From an uncultured Flammeovirgaceae bacterium (GTDB lineage: Bacteria > Bacteroidota > Bacteroidia > Cytophagales > Cyclobacteriaceae): a stretch of DNA of 62,500 bases. The position numbers and the translations under genes are program-made. Below, piece by piece: positions 7,201-16,344 of the stretch (position 1 is the stretch's first letter; every line of letters begins with the position of its first letter). The notes under the pieces were generated by a model. It had not been told where the DNA came from. It ran no database searches and saw only the letters and a program-made list of their open reading frames with translations. The stretch spans positions 1 through 62,500 of the forward strand of contig CAKZYA010000026.1 in NCBI GenBank assembly GCA_937883755.1, read 5' to 3'.

Positions 7201-9771
7201 TTATTCTTGGGGTGGAGTGAATTCATAGAGTTTCCCCCACTCAATAGCGTATCCTTTTTTATTAGAGGAAATTCCTTGAAGATAATCACCAGGTTTAGGA
7301 TCTAAAATTTCCCATTCGTCATTTGCCTGATCGTATACTGCATATTCGGCATGCCAAGTTCCAGGCAGAAAATAAGCTCTATTTTGAGTTACAAAACTAG
7401 ACCCATCTACTGAAGCAAGTGATAAATTGTTCTTTTGTGTCCATATCTTATTGATTGTATTATATTCCCAGACGTGGGATTGTATAGGAGTAGAGGGGTT
7501 ATTTGGATACGGTTCATCAGGGTCATTAGGGTGAACTATATAAATACTATTTTCTAAGGTAAAACTAGTAGCACTAAATGAATACTCAAAAGGTATATCG
7601 TTATCTTGTTGCCAAGTATCTGTACTCGGTGTATATATCCATACTTCTCCTAGCCTATTAATTAGATACACTTTATTATTTATACCTATTAACTTACAGT
7701 CAAACTCTATGAGTTCGGCGTTTGATATTGTTGTCTTCTGAATCCATTGATTTATACTAGGATTATACTCCCAAAATCCTGAATTCATTAAACAATATGC
7801 TTTGTTATCCACTACGGCGGTGAAATGATGGTAAGTAGTACTTTCCGGAACGTTTGCTACGCTTGCCCACTGGTTGGAAGAAGGGGAAAATACATATAAG
7901 TCCTTGACATAACCACCATACTCAGGATCATAAACCCCAACATATATCTTCTCTTTTATAGAGAAGTTTACATAGGTTTTTTCTTGTACTGGAAAATCAG
8001 TCTTTCTCTGCCAAGGGCTGGTTTCGGTTGTGATGCTGAATTCTGATTTTATATCGTTAATAACCAGTGAATAGGTTTTAGTATTAGAATATTGACCCCA
8101 AGAAGTGCCTTCAATCCATATCTGATCTCCATCCTTAATATATAAACTAGATCCATAATCTGTATGCTTTTCACCATTAATGTAAATAGCTGAGGTATTA
8201 TAATCATCGGTATTAAACCAAGCCATATTTTGTGGAGCAGGGTGGGGTAGCCCGGCGATAGTGATGGTATCGGATCGATAAACGGTATTACGTTTAGCGT
8301 TTTCAATACTTTTAAACGTAAACGGGTCGGGAGAATAATCGTCAGTGGTAACCGCAAAACCACCTGTTACTCCATTAATTTTCAGGCTTGCTGAGACAGT
8401 AGTCTCAATCTCGGGACTAGAACGCAGTTGAATAGCTAATTGATCGCCATTTTTGACCGTTACTGAATCACTAGAAATTACTTCATCGTTTTTAATTAAT
8501 ATTCCATTGATAATGGAAGTAGACGTAGGGTGAGGCAACCCACTAATAGTAATTGTATCAGAAGTGTAAAGCGAATCTACCGCTACATCTGTTAGGGGCG
8601 AAAAGCTAAAAGCACCAGGGAGATAGTTATCAGTGACGATACTAAAACTTCGTGATAATGTACCAATCGTGATGGTAGCCGTAGTAGTATCAGCAAATTC
8701 AGAACTGGAAACCAACTGAATCTGTAATTCGTCACCGTTTTTTAGTCTGGCGATGCTCGCGTCAGCAGTTTTTTGGTTCACTACCGAGCTATTCATAACT
8801 AGCCAACCATTAGTTACCGAAGCGACAGCAATACCACCTCCTTTCAAACCACTTATGGTAATAACGTTAGAGGTAATCGTGTCATTGACTGCAACATCTA
8901 TTTGGGTTTCAAAAGAGAAATCTTCGGGCGTATCATCCTCATCTTTATTCAAAATACCGTCCCCATCGCTATCGATGTATTGCTCGAAGTTAGGAATAGT
9001 GGCTTCCACACCCATTGCTGCGTAGCGCTCTTCTAAGTTTTTGCGAATCTGAGGTAGATTTAAAGCTTTGGCTTGCTCTTCCAGTTTGGTTTTAATAGCT
9101 TCGCTATTCAGCGTACCATCTTCCCGCAAGTCGGTAATCATGTTACCGAGTAACTCGGAAAGATCAGCTACGCTGTTATTACCTTGCAAGATCGCTGAGA
9201 TAGCCAGCAAAATAGCGTTTTGATCGCCATCTTGCGAAAGATCCAGTTGTTCAGAATAGCCGATACTGTCCGAAGCGATACCAAAAGCAGTCAAAATTTC
9301 CTGCTGAGCTTGCTTTTTGGCTTTTTCAAATTCTTGTTTGTTTTCCTGTGTCAAATATACTACCCGGTTGCGCTCCAGATGCGAAAGTAGGTTTATATTG
9401 ACACTGCTAGTATCAGATACATTAGCCAGAGCAAAGAGTGTAAGCTGGGCTGCTGATTTTTCACCCTTTACTTCATCAAAGTAGAATCCATCGGCTTGTA
9501 ACTGTACAAATTCTGACTCCAGATCTATATCTTTCAGACTAAACGAGCCTCGGTTATCGGCAATCTGGGTAGTGAAGTTTTTCCCCGTAGGTACTAGCTT
9601 ATCATTCAATTTGGATAGCGTGATAGCAGTACCATTAATAAACGGCCCTTTTTGTACATAGCCATTAATGGAAATGGGGGTATTAGGCTCTTGACGTAAT
9701 ATTTCTTCTTCACGACAACCTAGGATAACGGCAGTAAATATGAGTGAGAGTGGAAATAGGTACTTTTTCAT
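7201..9771 (-). CDS. Large lipoprotein with three beta repeats and a kelch-like propeller
   Basis: An 856-residue lipoprotein: signal MKKYLFPLSLIFTAVILGC with lipobox, then a carboxypeptidase-regulatory-like opening (GYVQKGPFINGTAITL), an alpha-helical segment, and a calcium-binding DSDGDGILNKDED motif of thrombospondin type 3 kind. Three repeats of about 95 residues follow; each opens with FSF/FTF and has TITISGLPHP or similar, NGDQLAIQLRSS, and ends with a TTD or VTDDY element. The C-terminal third is kelch-like, with repeated Y-x-P-x-x-x-x-W units such as VFSPSSNQWASVANVP and IYTPSTDTWQQ. It is likely surface-exposed or on the outer membrane. Its binding partner is unknown; no enzymatic motif was seen. 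Confidence 0.8.
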   Translation of the reverse strand: MKKYLFPLSLIFTAVILGCREEEILRQEPNTPISINGYVQKGPFINGTAITLSKLNDKLVPTGKNFTTQIADNRGSFSLKDIDLESEFVQLQADGFYFDEVKGEKSAAQLTLFALANVSDTSSVNINLLSHLERNRVVYLTQENKQEFEKAKKQAQQEILTAFGIASDSIGYSEQLDLSQDGDQNAILLAISAILQGNNSVADLSELLGNMITDLREDGTLNSEAIKTKLEEQAKALNLPQIRKNLEERYAAMGVEATIPNFEQYIDSDGDGILNKDEDDTPEDFSFETQIDVAVNDTITSNVITISGLKGGGIAVASVTNGWLVMNSSVVNQKTADASIARLKNGDELQIQLVSSSEFADTTTATITIGTLSRSFSIVTDNYLPGAFSFSPLTDVAVDSLYTSDTITISGLPHPTSTSIINGILIKNDEVISSDSVTVKNGDQLAIQLRSSPEIETTVSASLKINGVTGGFAVTTDDYSPDPFTFKSIENAKRNTVYRSDTITIAGLPHPAPQNMAWFNTDDYNTSAIYINGEKHTDYGSSLYIKDGDQIWIEGTSWGQYSNTKTYSLVINDIKSEFSITTETSPWQRKTDFPVQEKTYVNFSIKEKIYVGVYDPEYGGYVKDLYVFSPSSNQWASVANVPESTTYHHFTAVVDNKAYCLMNSGFWEYNPSINQWIQKTTISNAELIEFDCKLIGINNKVYLINRLGEVWIYTPSTDTWQQDNDIPFEYSFSATSFTLENSIYIVHPNDPDEPYPNNPSTPIQSHVWEYNTINKIWTQKNNLSLASVDGSSFVTQNRAYFLPGTWHAEYAVYDQANDEWEILDPKPGDYLQGISSNKKGYAIEWGKLYEFTPPQE

Positions 9772-9880
9772 TAATCAGTAGTGTAGTTCTAGTAGACAAA
9801 ACTACTAATTAATGCAATAAAATTAAAATAATTTTTAATTAAATTAAATAAGGAAAATAATTGAAATTATATTATTTAAT

Positions 9881-10924
9881 TTACTTATGAGCCTCTTCGT
9901 AATGAGTTTCGAGTATGTTTTCTCCCCAATCGTTTTGTAAATCACGGATGACGGTGTGGATGTGGTTAGCGTCGTTCTGGGTATTATCGTATTCAATCAC
10001 AAAGGTTGCCCCTTGCAGGCGATAATAATGTGGGTCGCCTACTTCTAATCCGCCCGCCCAGGCAAAATAAATATTTTCTAACCCAGCTTCACGAATACTT
10101 TCTAGTGATTTATCGGCTACTTCAGCGCGATGTACATTATAGTAGACTTCTAACAATTGCATGAGTTGCTCTTGCTGCTCATTATTCATCTCGGCATAGG
10201 GCAATCCGGCTAATTTCCCTGCTTGTGCTTCAACCTCAGTTCCAGTAACAATATCGGGATAGGCCTCTTCAGCAACCATAGCAATTTGAAGCTGTTCTTC
10301 ATTCAGGGATTTGACTAGCGAGCGGCCTAAATCCTCTTCTGGTTGCAGTACCCGCCAGCCTTTCTTGGGTCCACGGGGTACGTTGGCTGGATTAGCCCCG
10401 AAAAAAGTGGGAGTAGCCGAAACTATTTCATTGGAAAGGGAAGAAAAATTCAAGGAAAGGTGATGCCCTTCTAATCGCCAGCCCCAAGCCTCACCGGGTT
10501 GTGGGTTACCAAAAATAGTGAAATAATAGTTTTCTGGGTCGCGATACGTATCGTTAGCTGGGCGATCTTCTACTAAACGTAAGACATTTTCTAGCTCCAT
10601 TACATTTTGGGCTTTTTCATAACCAGTCTCGCTTAGGGATAATTTTAGCAGATTCATAGCAGCCTGCCGTTGGTCTTCGTTCATGGTCTTTAGTGGCAAA
10701 CCATTGCGATCTCGAGGTACAAAGTGCCAGTTGTAGCGTTCGTCATCTTCAAAATTATAGGTCAGCCTTGATTGCTGGTCTTGGTCTAAGGTTTGTTGGA
10801 ATTGCTGAACGGCTTCAATAAGGCCACTTTCAAGTGATTTGTTTGCTTTGGGCGCAAAAACGACGAAAGCCAGTAGAGCAGTACTAATAATGGCTACAAG
10901 TAGAAAAATGATAGTTCGTTTCAT
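9881..10924 (-). CDS. DUF3500 family exported protein
   Basis: A 347-residue protein resembling DUF3500, a family of unknown biochemical role found in secreted proteins. Visible family traits are DDERYNWHFVPRDRNGLPLK, AWGWRLEGHHLSLNFS, PTFFGANPANV and LGRSLVKSLNEEQ. The start was placed at the ATG at 10924 because it begins a good signal sequence (MKRTIIFLLVAIISTALLAF). The frame stays open upstream to another ATG at 11002, but those 26 codons are translated from an intergenic inverted repeat and have no protein-like character. The gene stands alone, divergent from the epimerase gene. Confidence 0.8.
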   Translation of the reverse strand: MKRTIIFLLVAIISTALLAFVVFAPKANKSLESGLIEAVQQFQQTLDQDQQSRLTYNFEDDERYNWHFVPRDRNGLPLKTMNEDQRQAAMNLLKLSLSETGYEKAQNVMELENVLRLVEDRPANDTYRDPENYYFTIFGNPQPGEAWGWRLEGHHLSLNFSSLSNEIVSATPTFFGANPANVPRGPKKGWRVLQPEEDLGRSLVKSLNEEQLQIAMVAEEAYPDIVTGTEVEAQAGKLAGLPYAEMNNEQQEQLMQLLEVYYNVHRAEVADKSLESIREAGLENIYFAWAGGLEVGDPHYYRLQGATFVIEYDNTQNDANHIHTVIRDLQNDWGENILETHYEEAHK

Positions 10925-10935
10925 GAGGTTGTTGT

Positions 10936-11015
10936 TTAGTGATGACGAATGAGTAGTAACTGATGGTGGGTGATTAGTAAATGCTCTTTGTTCATCATTC
11001 ATTAATCACCAGTCA
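10936..11015. repeat. Imperfect intergenic inverted repeat
   Basis: CTGATGGTGGGTGATTAGTA (10960-10979) pairs imperfectly with CATTAATCACCAGTCAT (11000-11016), with a 3-base insertion in the first arm. It lies between two divergent genes and overlaps the spurious upstream extension of the DUF3500 frame. The same short words (GTGATTAG, GATTAATGAGTA) recur at 634-680 near csgF. Confidence 0.55.
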
Positions 11016-11075
11016 TTTTCATAAGGTACGATTATTCCGAAATTTTTGATAATTTCTCGGTAAAATCACTGTACT

Positions 11076-12347
11076 ATGAATCAAGAGACTATTGCCCGTT
11101 ACCGTGAAGAATGTGAACAGCATCTTACTGAAGAGCTATTGCCTTTTTGGCTCGACCGCTGCCTGGATGAGCAGCACGGCGGCTTTATCACTCATTTTGA
11201 TCAGGATGGTAATGATGTCGGTACTGACGAAAAGTCACTTATTGCCCAAGCTCGTTGCATCTATACTTTTGCTTCAGCCCATAGGGCAGGTTACGGTGAG
11301 GGCAAGTGTTTAGAGTATGCCCAGCTTGGAGTGGATTTTCTGCTAGATAAGATGTGGGATGAGCAATACGATGGTTTTTACTGGTTGCTTGATCGAGCGG
11401 GAAACGTGACTATTGATGAGAAAATCATTTACGGGCATAGCTTTGCGATCTATAGTTTGAGTGAATATACCTTAGCTTCCGGCGATGAACGGGGAGTAGA
11501 GTATGCCATAAAGTGCTTTGATCTACTGCAAAAATACGCAACTGATACCCATTACGGGGGTTACTTTGAGATGTTTGAGCGAGATTGGTCGTTGAAAGGC
11601 TCCGATGCTGCCGGAGGTGATCGAAAAACCTTGGATGTACACATGCATTTGATGGAAGCTTTCACTACGCTATATGAATGCAGCCAACAGCCCATTCATT
11701 GCCGGAAACTGGGAGAAATAATTCAGCTACTGCTAAACCGTATTCTGCACCCCGAGTACCGTACCGGAATTCCTCAATTTTTTCCTGATTGGCAAGTAGC
11801 GCCACAGATTAAGTTTGATATTGTGTGGGGCTGGGATCGATTTACTGACAGTGGGGCGAAAGCTCAGGCAGAAGATAATACGAGTTATGGTCACAATGTA
11901 GAATTTGCCTGGTTGCTTACGCATGCTCTTAAAACGATGGGTAAACCTATAGATCAGTATACAGATGTGCTAAAAGCCTCCTATAATAATGCAGTACAAT
12001 ACGGCATCGATGAAACCTACGGCGGGGTATACGTAGAAGGTAGCCACGATGGGCGGGTGTATGATCAGGAGAAAGAATTCTGGCAGCAAGCCGAGCTGCT
12101 AATTGGTATGCTAGAAGCTTCGCTGACGTTTGGAATGGAAAAGTATTGGCCAGTGTACGAGAATATTCACCGTTTTGTATTTGAAAAAATGATTCACCAC
12201 CCAGTAGGAGAATGGTGGCCCTTGCTAACCCGCAAAGGTGAGCCCATCTGGACGCATATGAGCCACTCCTGGAAAGTTAACTATCACACCGTTCGGGCGA
12301 TGGTACAAAGTATTGAGCGGCTAAAAAAGCTAGAAGAAAAGCTGTAA
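11076..12347 (+). CDS. N-acylglucosamine 2-epimerase family enzyme, possibly cellobiose 2-epimerase
   Basis: A 423-residue protein of the (alpha/alpha)6-barrel AGE family, which epimerises sugars at C2. The N-terminus ELLPFWLDRCLDEQHGGFIT is typical, as are DEKIIYGHSFAIYSLSEY, LDVHMHLMEAFTTLYE, TSYGHNVEFAWLL and a C-terminal SHSWKVNYH. Histidines in these motifs include the expected catalytic ones. Cellobiose 2-epimerases share this overall pattern and size (390-420), but acylglucosamine or mannose/glucose 2-epimerase activity cannot be excluded. No signal peptide is present, so it is cytoplasmic. No sugar-kinase or phosphorylase neighbour narrows the substrate. Confidence 0.85.
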   Translation: MNQETIARYREECEQHLTEELLPFWLDRCLDEQHGGFITHFDQDGNDVGTDEKSLIAQARCIYTFASAHRAGYGEGKCLEYAQLGVDFLLDKMWDEQYDGFYWLLDRAGNVTIDEKIIYGHSFAIYSLSEYTLASGDERGVEYAIKCFDLLQKYATDTHYGGYFEMFERDWSLKGSDAAGGDRKTLDVHMHLMEAFTTLYECSQQPIHCRKLGEIIQLLLNRILHPEYRTGIPQFFPDWQVAPQIKFDIVWGWDRFTDSGAKAQAEDNTSYGHNVEFAWLLTHALKTMGKPIDQYTDVLKASYNNAVQYGIDETYGGVYVEGSHDGRVYDQEKEFWQQAELLIGMLEASLTFGMEKYWPVYENIHRFVFEKMIHHPVGEWWPLLTRKGEPIWTHMSHSWKVNYHTVRAMVQSIERLKKLEEKL

Positions 12348-12352
12348 GAAGC

Positions 12353-12520
12353 TTATTTTAATGACAAATAGTCGAGTACCCGTTCAATAGAAGTGTCTTC
12401 TTGTATCTTAGCATCCAAGATATCAGATCGCTCAGGGAGTGCAGTGATGCAAACAATCGCCCACATTAATAATAGTATGGTAAAGCGAAATATGGTACCA
12501 AGTGTTGCTCTAGTGTTCAT
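12353..12520 (-). CDS. Small exported or membrane protein, 55 residues
   Basis: The frame starts at ATG 12520 and ends with TAA at 12353, five bases from the stop of the epimerase gene. It encodes a basic N-terminus (MNTRATLGTIFRF), a hydrophobic helix (TILLLMWAIVCITAL) and an acidic tail ending in RVLDYLSLK. That is a plausible small membrane or secreted protein, and the open frame fills the space exactly up to the convergent gene. No family was recognised. The upstream 200 bases are very AT-rich and could carry its promoter. Coding status is uncertain. Confidence 0.5.
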   Translation of the reverse strand: MNTRATLGTIFRFTILLLMWAIVCITALPERSDILDAKIQEDTSIERVLDYLSLK

Positions 12521-12721
12521 GATTAAAACTTACATTAGTAATATTTTATCTAAATAAGTAAATATTTACTAAATATCCTAATATTTAAGTTAAAAAATAT
12601 ATTTAAATAGTTATAAAAATGATTTGACACCCTTTGTGATTCTTTTTTTCTTCGTTTTTGGTGTAAAAACTTACAAGAATCAGAAATTGCTTACCGTGAT
12701 AATTTTCACTCTTGCAGGTAA

Positions 12722-14302
12722 CTAAGGAGCCTGATAAGCCGAGCCTCTCAGAACTCGTCCCGATCGAGCCTCTATAAAACGACCGTCATCCACGGCGATT
12801 TTTCCATTGACGATGACGTAGTGGATTCCTTCGGGGTATTGATGAGGTTGCTCGAAGGTTGCTTTGTCAATAATAGTTGCGGGATCAAAGATGGTAAGGT
12901 CAGCAAAGGTATCTTCTTGGATTCGGCCTCGATCAGTCAAACCCAGCCGATCGGCAGGCATCTGAGTCATTTTATGAATAGCTTCTTCTAGCCTGAGAAT
13001 ATTGCGTTCGCGCACGTAATGGCCTAGCACTCGAGGAAATGTACCGTACCAACGGGGGTGGGGGTGCCCTACCTGATATTCGGCTAGCCGCCCATCGGAA
13101 GCAATCATGGTTTGCGGGTGCTGCATAATACGGTCTACATCCTGTTGATCCATCGCGTGATAGATAGCATTACATCCGCCATTAGCTTGAGCTTCAATAA
13201 CCAATTCGGCACCATTTTCTACTGTGGGATCCATATCACGAGATATCGCCCAGTCGTGCAAGGTTTTGCCTTCTAGTTCAGGTTGCCACTCTACCCGGGC
13301 AAACTGCACTCTACGCAAGTCTTCACCTCCCCGGTCGTTCAAAATATTGTATACTATGCCTCGCTTAATACTGTCGCGAAGCACGGGGTTTTCCAAACGG
13401 TTTAGATACTCATCCTGACCACCTGAGCGAGCCCAACTGGGAATAAGCACCGAGATGCCAGTATGGCTAGCCGTGTAAGGGTACTGATCCAGCATAATAT
13501 CGAGATCAATAGCGCGAGCCGAGTCAACCATCGCTAGTGTTTTAGTACTAGCCCCCCACATGGGTTTTCCGATGGCTTTGTGGTGGGTAAGAATTACCGG
13601 AATATCCGCTCGTTCCGAAATTTGAATGGCTTCGGCTACGGCATCAATTAATCCGAGTCCTTCCTCTCGCAGGTGAGAAGTGTAGATTCCTCCGTATTGG
13701 CTGGCTATTTTGGATAGAGCTACTACTTCATCTACATTGGAAAAAGCCCCTGGAATGTACTTAAGCCCAGTAGAAATGCCGAAAGCACCGTCTTGCATTC
13801 CGATTGTTACCTGCTCTTGCATTTGCTCAAGTTCTTGTTCGGTAGGCGGACGGTTATCCAGATTCATGATATTCCGTCGGATAGTATTGTGTCCAATTAA
13901 ATACGCTACGTTCATTCCAACACCTTCATTCTCCACCGAATCTATATAGCTAGACAATGGCCAGGGGCTGCTCCCATCAGGCCCGCCTAATGCGGTAGTC
14001 ACTCCCTGGCGTACATGACTTTCGGCATCGGGAAGGTGCAATAATGGCTCTAAGTGGGCGTGCATATCAATAAACCCGGGAGCTACGGCTAAGCCTTCGG
14101 CATCAATCTCTTGGGTAGCGTTTTGCTCAGATAAATCGCCTATCGCTACAATTTTATTATTGCGAATACCAATGTCAGCTGAGGTAGGAGCGGAAAGTGA
14201 GCCATCGTAAACCAGTCCATTGCGAATGATTATATCCAGCTGGTTATCTTGACAGGCACTGGAGAAAATTAGCAAAACAGCTGCTAATAAGCGAGTGGTC
14301 AT
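12722..14302 (-). CDS. N-acyl-D-amino-acid deacylase family lipoprotein (amidohydrolase)
   Basis: A 526-residue amidohydrolase with a lipoprotein signal (LLIFSSAC). The N-terminal beta-sandwich has LDIIIRNGLVYDG; the metal motif DMHAHLEP follows; later come YTSHLREEG, THHKAIG, IASDGR and HPRWYGTFPRVLGHYVRE, all features of the D-aminoacylase group. These enzymes remove acyl groups from N-acyl-D-amino acids or act on related D-amide substrates. The position of the Cys metal ligand of classical D-aminoacylase (GNCG) reads GGPDGS here, so metal use or substrate may differ. Anchoring to an envelope membrane suggests a role in breaking down peptidoglycan- or peptide-derived D-residues. Confidence 0.88.
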   Translation of the reverse strand: MTTRLLAAVLLIFSSACQDNQLDIIIRNGLVYDGSLSAPTSADIGIRNNKIVAIGDLSEQNATQEIDAEGLAVAPGFIDMHAHLEPLLHLPDAESHVRQGVTTALGGPDGSSPWPLSSYIDSVENEGVGMNVAYLIGHNTIRRNIMNLDNRPPTEQELEQMQEQVTIGMQDGAFGISTGLKYIPGAFSNVDEVVALSKIASQYGGIYTSHLREEGLGLIDAVAEAIQISERADIPVILTHHKAIGKPMWGASTKTLAMVDSARAIDLDIMLDQYPYTASHTGISVLIPSWARSGGQDEYLNRLENPVLRDSIKRGIVYNILNDRGGEDLRRVQFARVEWQPELEGKTLHDWAISRDMDPTVENGAELVIEAQANGGCNAIYHAMDQQDVDRIMQHPQTMIASDGRLAEYQVGHPHPRWYGTFPRVLGHYVRERNILRLEEAIHKMTQMPADRLGLTDRGRIQEDTFADLTIFDPATIIDKATFEQPHQYPEGIHYVIVNGKIAVDDGRFIEARSGRVLRGSAYQAP

Positions 14303-14396
14303 AGGTAGATATGTTGAGGAGTAATAATCTGATGAAAGTAGGGAAAAATCCGAAACTCTTGGAAGAAATAATAATCAGACTTTCTCGAGGAAAGAG

Positions 14397-15242
14397 TTAG
14401 GTAGCGATAAGTTTCGGCGATCTCTCCATAATTTGCTGATAGAGTTGATCATCTAGAAGGGCATTTTGTAGAGTTTTAGCTTCCAGTAGTTGCTCCACAG
14501 TTAGGCCTTCAGCACCTCGAAGGTCCGCCTTGAGTAAGTTAGCGTTCTTGAGGTTCGCTCCCATCAGTACACTACCTCGTAGATTAGCCTCAGTGAGTAG
14601 AGCATTCTCAAAATCAGCCTTAATCAAGAAAGAACCTTCAAAATTAGATTTAATTAAAAAAGTATTGGTAAAAATAGCACCACTAGCATAAGAGCGAGAC
14701 AGATTCGCCTGATTGAGATTGGAGTCCTGAAAATTAGTCTGGTTCATTCGGGCATTCTCCAGGTTGCACTGGATAAGATTAGAGTGAGTTACGTTGGCAG
14801 TGTTAAGGTTAGATTCTTTAAGTATTACTCCATTCAAATTGGTGCGAGCCAAGTAGCAGTTTACTAAATCTAGCTTGTACTTGTGGTGACGATTTAATCG
14901 TTTAATATTACCCGCCGTTCGGAAAGCTGACTCTTCCGACTCCCACAAACGAAAATCCTCAATCTCATCTAAGTAAGTCCGGATTCTCATTCGTTTCTGA
15001 CCATTTTCATTAAGCCAGTAAATCAGAATACCGATCACGGCAATGTCGAACAGCATACCGTGCGCTTCGGCTAGCACCTGACCTACAAAGTTGTAGTAAT
15101 CCTCTACGTAATACGAATAGCTAAGCCCAACCACTAGGAGTGCTAGTACAATCAGTACCAGACAGGAGGTAAGTACCGGGTGTTCGGGAATAGTTTTGAT
15201 TCGTTCAACAAGCTGTTTCCAGCGATTACGATTGGTAAGCAT
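14397..15242 (-). CDS. Membrane-anchored pentapeptide-repeat protein
   Basis: A 281-residue protein with two hydrophobic helices near the N-terminus (VLTSCLVLIVLALLVVGLSY and a segment around LFDIAVIGILIYW), a basic linker, and then about 20 pentapeptide repeats of the A(N/D)Lxx or SNLxx kind from residue 130 to 265. Such repeats fold as a right-handed quadrilateral beta-helix used for binding. The function is not known; similar proteins are annotated only as pentapeptide-repeat proteins. It is not a Qnr-type protein, because those lack membrane helices. It is separated from neighbours by about 95 bases on each side and is probably monocistronic. Confidence 0.85.
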   Translation of the reverse strand: MLTNRNRWKQLVERIKTIPEHPVLTSCLVLIVLALLVVGLSYSYYVEDYYNFVGQVLAEAHGMLFDIAVIGILIYWLNENGQKRMRIRTYLDEIEDFRLWESEESAFRTAGNIKRLNRHHKYKLDLVNCYLARTNLNGVILKESNLNTANVTHSNLIQCNLENARMNQTNFQDSNLNQANLSRSYASGAIFTNTFLIKSNFEGSFLIKADFENALLTEANLRGSVLMGANLKNANLLKADLRGAEGLTVEQLLEAKTLQNALLDDQLYQQIMERSPKLIAT

Positions 15243-15339
15243 ACCAAATAAGAGAGCTATCCTAAATTAAGCCCCAAAATAGCGTAAATGTACAGCTAAA
15301 TGAATGTGCTTGTCGGGGTAAATCTCACAGATGTAGGAA

Positions 15340-16275
15340 CTACGCTAAATCTAAAGCATTTATCTTTCTGACCAAGGTTTGGTTGATTTTCTTGTAGGAC
15401 TCAAATGTCCAACCTGCTACATGCGGGGTAAACAATACTCGGTTAGACTGCTGAAGTTGTGCGAGAGTATGTTTTTGCTCAGCGGATAATTGCCCTAATT
15501 TCTCATTTTCCAGTACATCCAGTGCAGCTCCTTTTACTTTTCCTGCGCCGAGTGCAGCTGACAGGCTCGTTAACTTCATGACTTTGCCTCGAGCGGTATT
15601 AATGATAAAAATATCTTTAGAAAATTGATTGAGAAACGCCTCGTCTACTAAAAAATGAGTTTCTTCAGTTAACGGTACATGTAAACTAAGAATATCAGCA
15701 TGTTGGAATATTTCATCCATTGTCTCCTGTCGGGCAAAGGCGTCGCCGTAGTTGGAGCGGTACTTGTCGTAGGCTAGCACTGTTACCCCGAAGCCAACTA
15801 ACCGTCGCGCAAAGGCCTGCCCCATATTTCCGTAGCCAATAATCCCCACTGTTTTACCCATCAATTCTACCCCTCGGTTACCCTCTCGGTTCCACGTACC
15901 CTGCCGTACTTCTTGATCGGCTTGGTTGATGCGATTAAAAAGGTTGAGTAACATCCCAACGGCATGCTCACCTACGGCATCGCGGTTGCCCTCGGGAGCA
16001 TTTAAGATGTGGATGCTATTAGCTTTTAATGCCTCTTCATCTAACTGGTCTAATCCGGCTCCGGCTCGGCCTACGAACTTTAGCTGATGAGCTTTATCAA
16101 TAAACTCTTGATCAATCTGAAGTTTACTACGCACAATAATGCCATCATACTGACCGATAATGTCTAGTACTTCTTCTCGCTTAATTTGGGGACGATAATC
16201 AGCCTCGTAGCCAATATCTCTCAGCAGAGAAATAATACTTTCGTGCATTTTATCTACGATCAGGCATTTTTTCAT
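15340..16275 (-). CDS. D-2-hydroxyacid dehydrogenase (phosphoglycerate dehydrogenase-like)
   Basis: A 311-residue NAD-dependent dehydrogenase. The Rossmann motif is GIIGYGNMGQAFA; substrate-binding Arg lies in NTARGK, Glu in LENEK and the catalytic His in TPHVAGWT. GRAGAGLDQLD and NAPEGNRDAVGEHA match the phosphoglycerate dehydrogenase group, which performs the first step of serine synthesis. The regulatory ACT domain of long SerA forms is absent, as in many Bacteroidota enzymes, so other 2-hydroxyacids remain possible. It lies downstream of mgtE on the same strand with a 69-base gap. Confidence 0.88.
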   Translation of the reverse strand: MKKCLIVDKMHESIISLLRDIGYEADYRPQIKREEVLDIIGQYDGIIVRSKLQIDQEFIDKAHQLKFVGRAGAGLDQLDEEALKANSIHILNAPEGNRDAVGEHAVGMLLNLFNRINQADQEVRQGTWNREGNRGVELMGKTVGIIGYGNMGQAFARRLVGFGVTVLAYDKYRSNYGDAFARQETMDEIFQHADILSLHVPLTEETHFLVDEAFLNQFSKDIFIINTARGKVMKLTSLSAALGAGKVKGAALDVLENEKLGQLSAEQKHTLAQLQQSNRVLFTPHVAGWTFESYKKINQTLVRKINALDLA

Positions 16276-16344
16276 AGTTTAGGGTTTGGAAAGTTAATTG
16301 TTCATTGTACACTGCACATTGCTCCACGCACCAAGCTCTTTGTT

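Noticed and set aside
10925-11002. Longer N-terminus for the DUF3500 protein
   Set aside because: The extra 26 codons come from an intergenic inverted repeat; the signal peptide begins at the later ATG.
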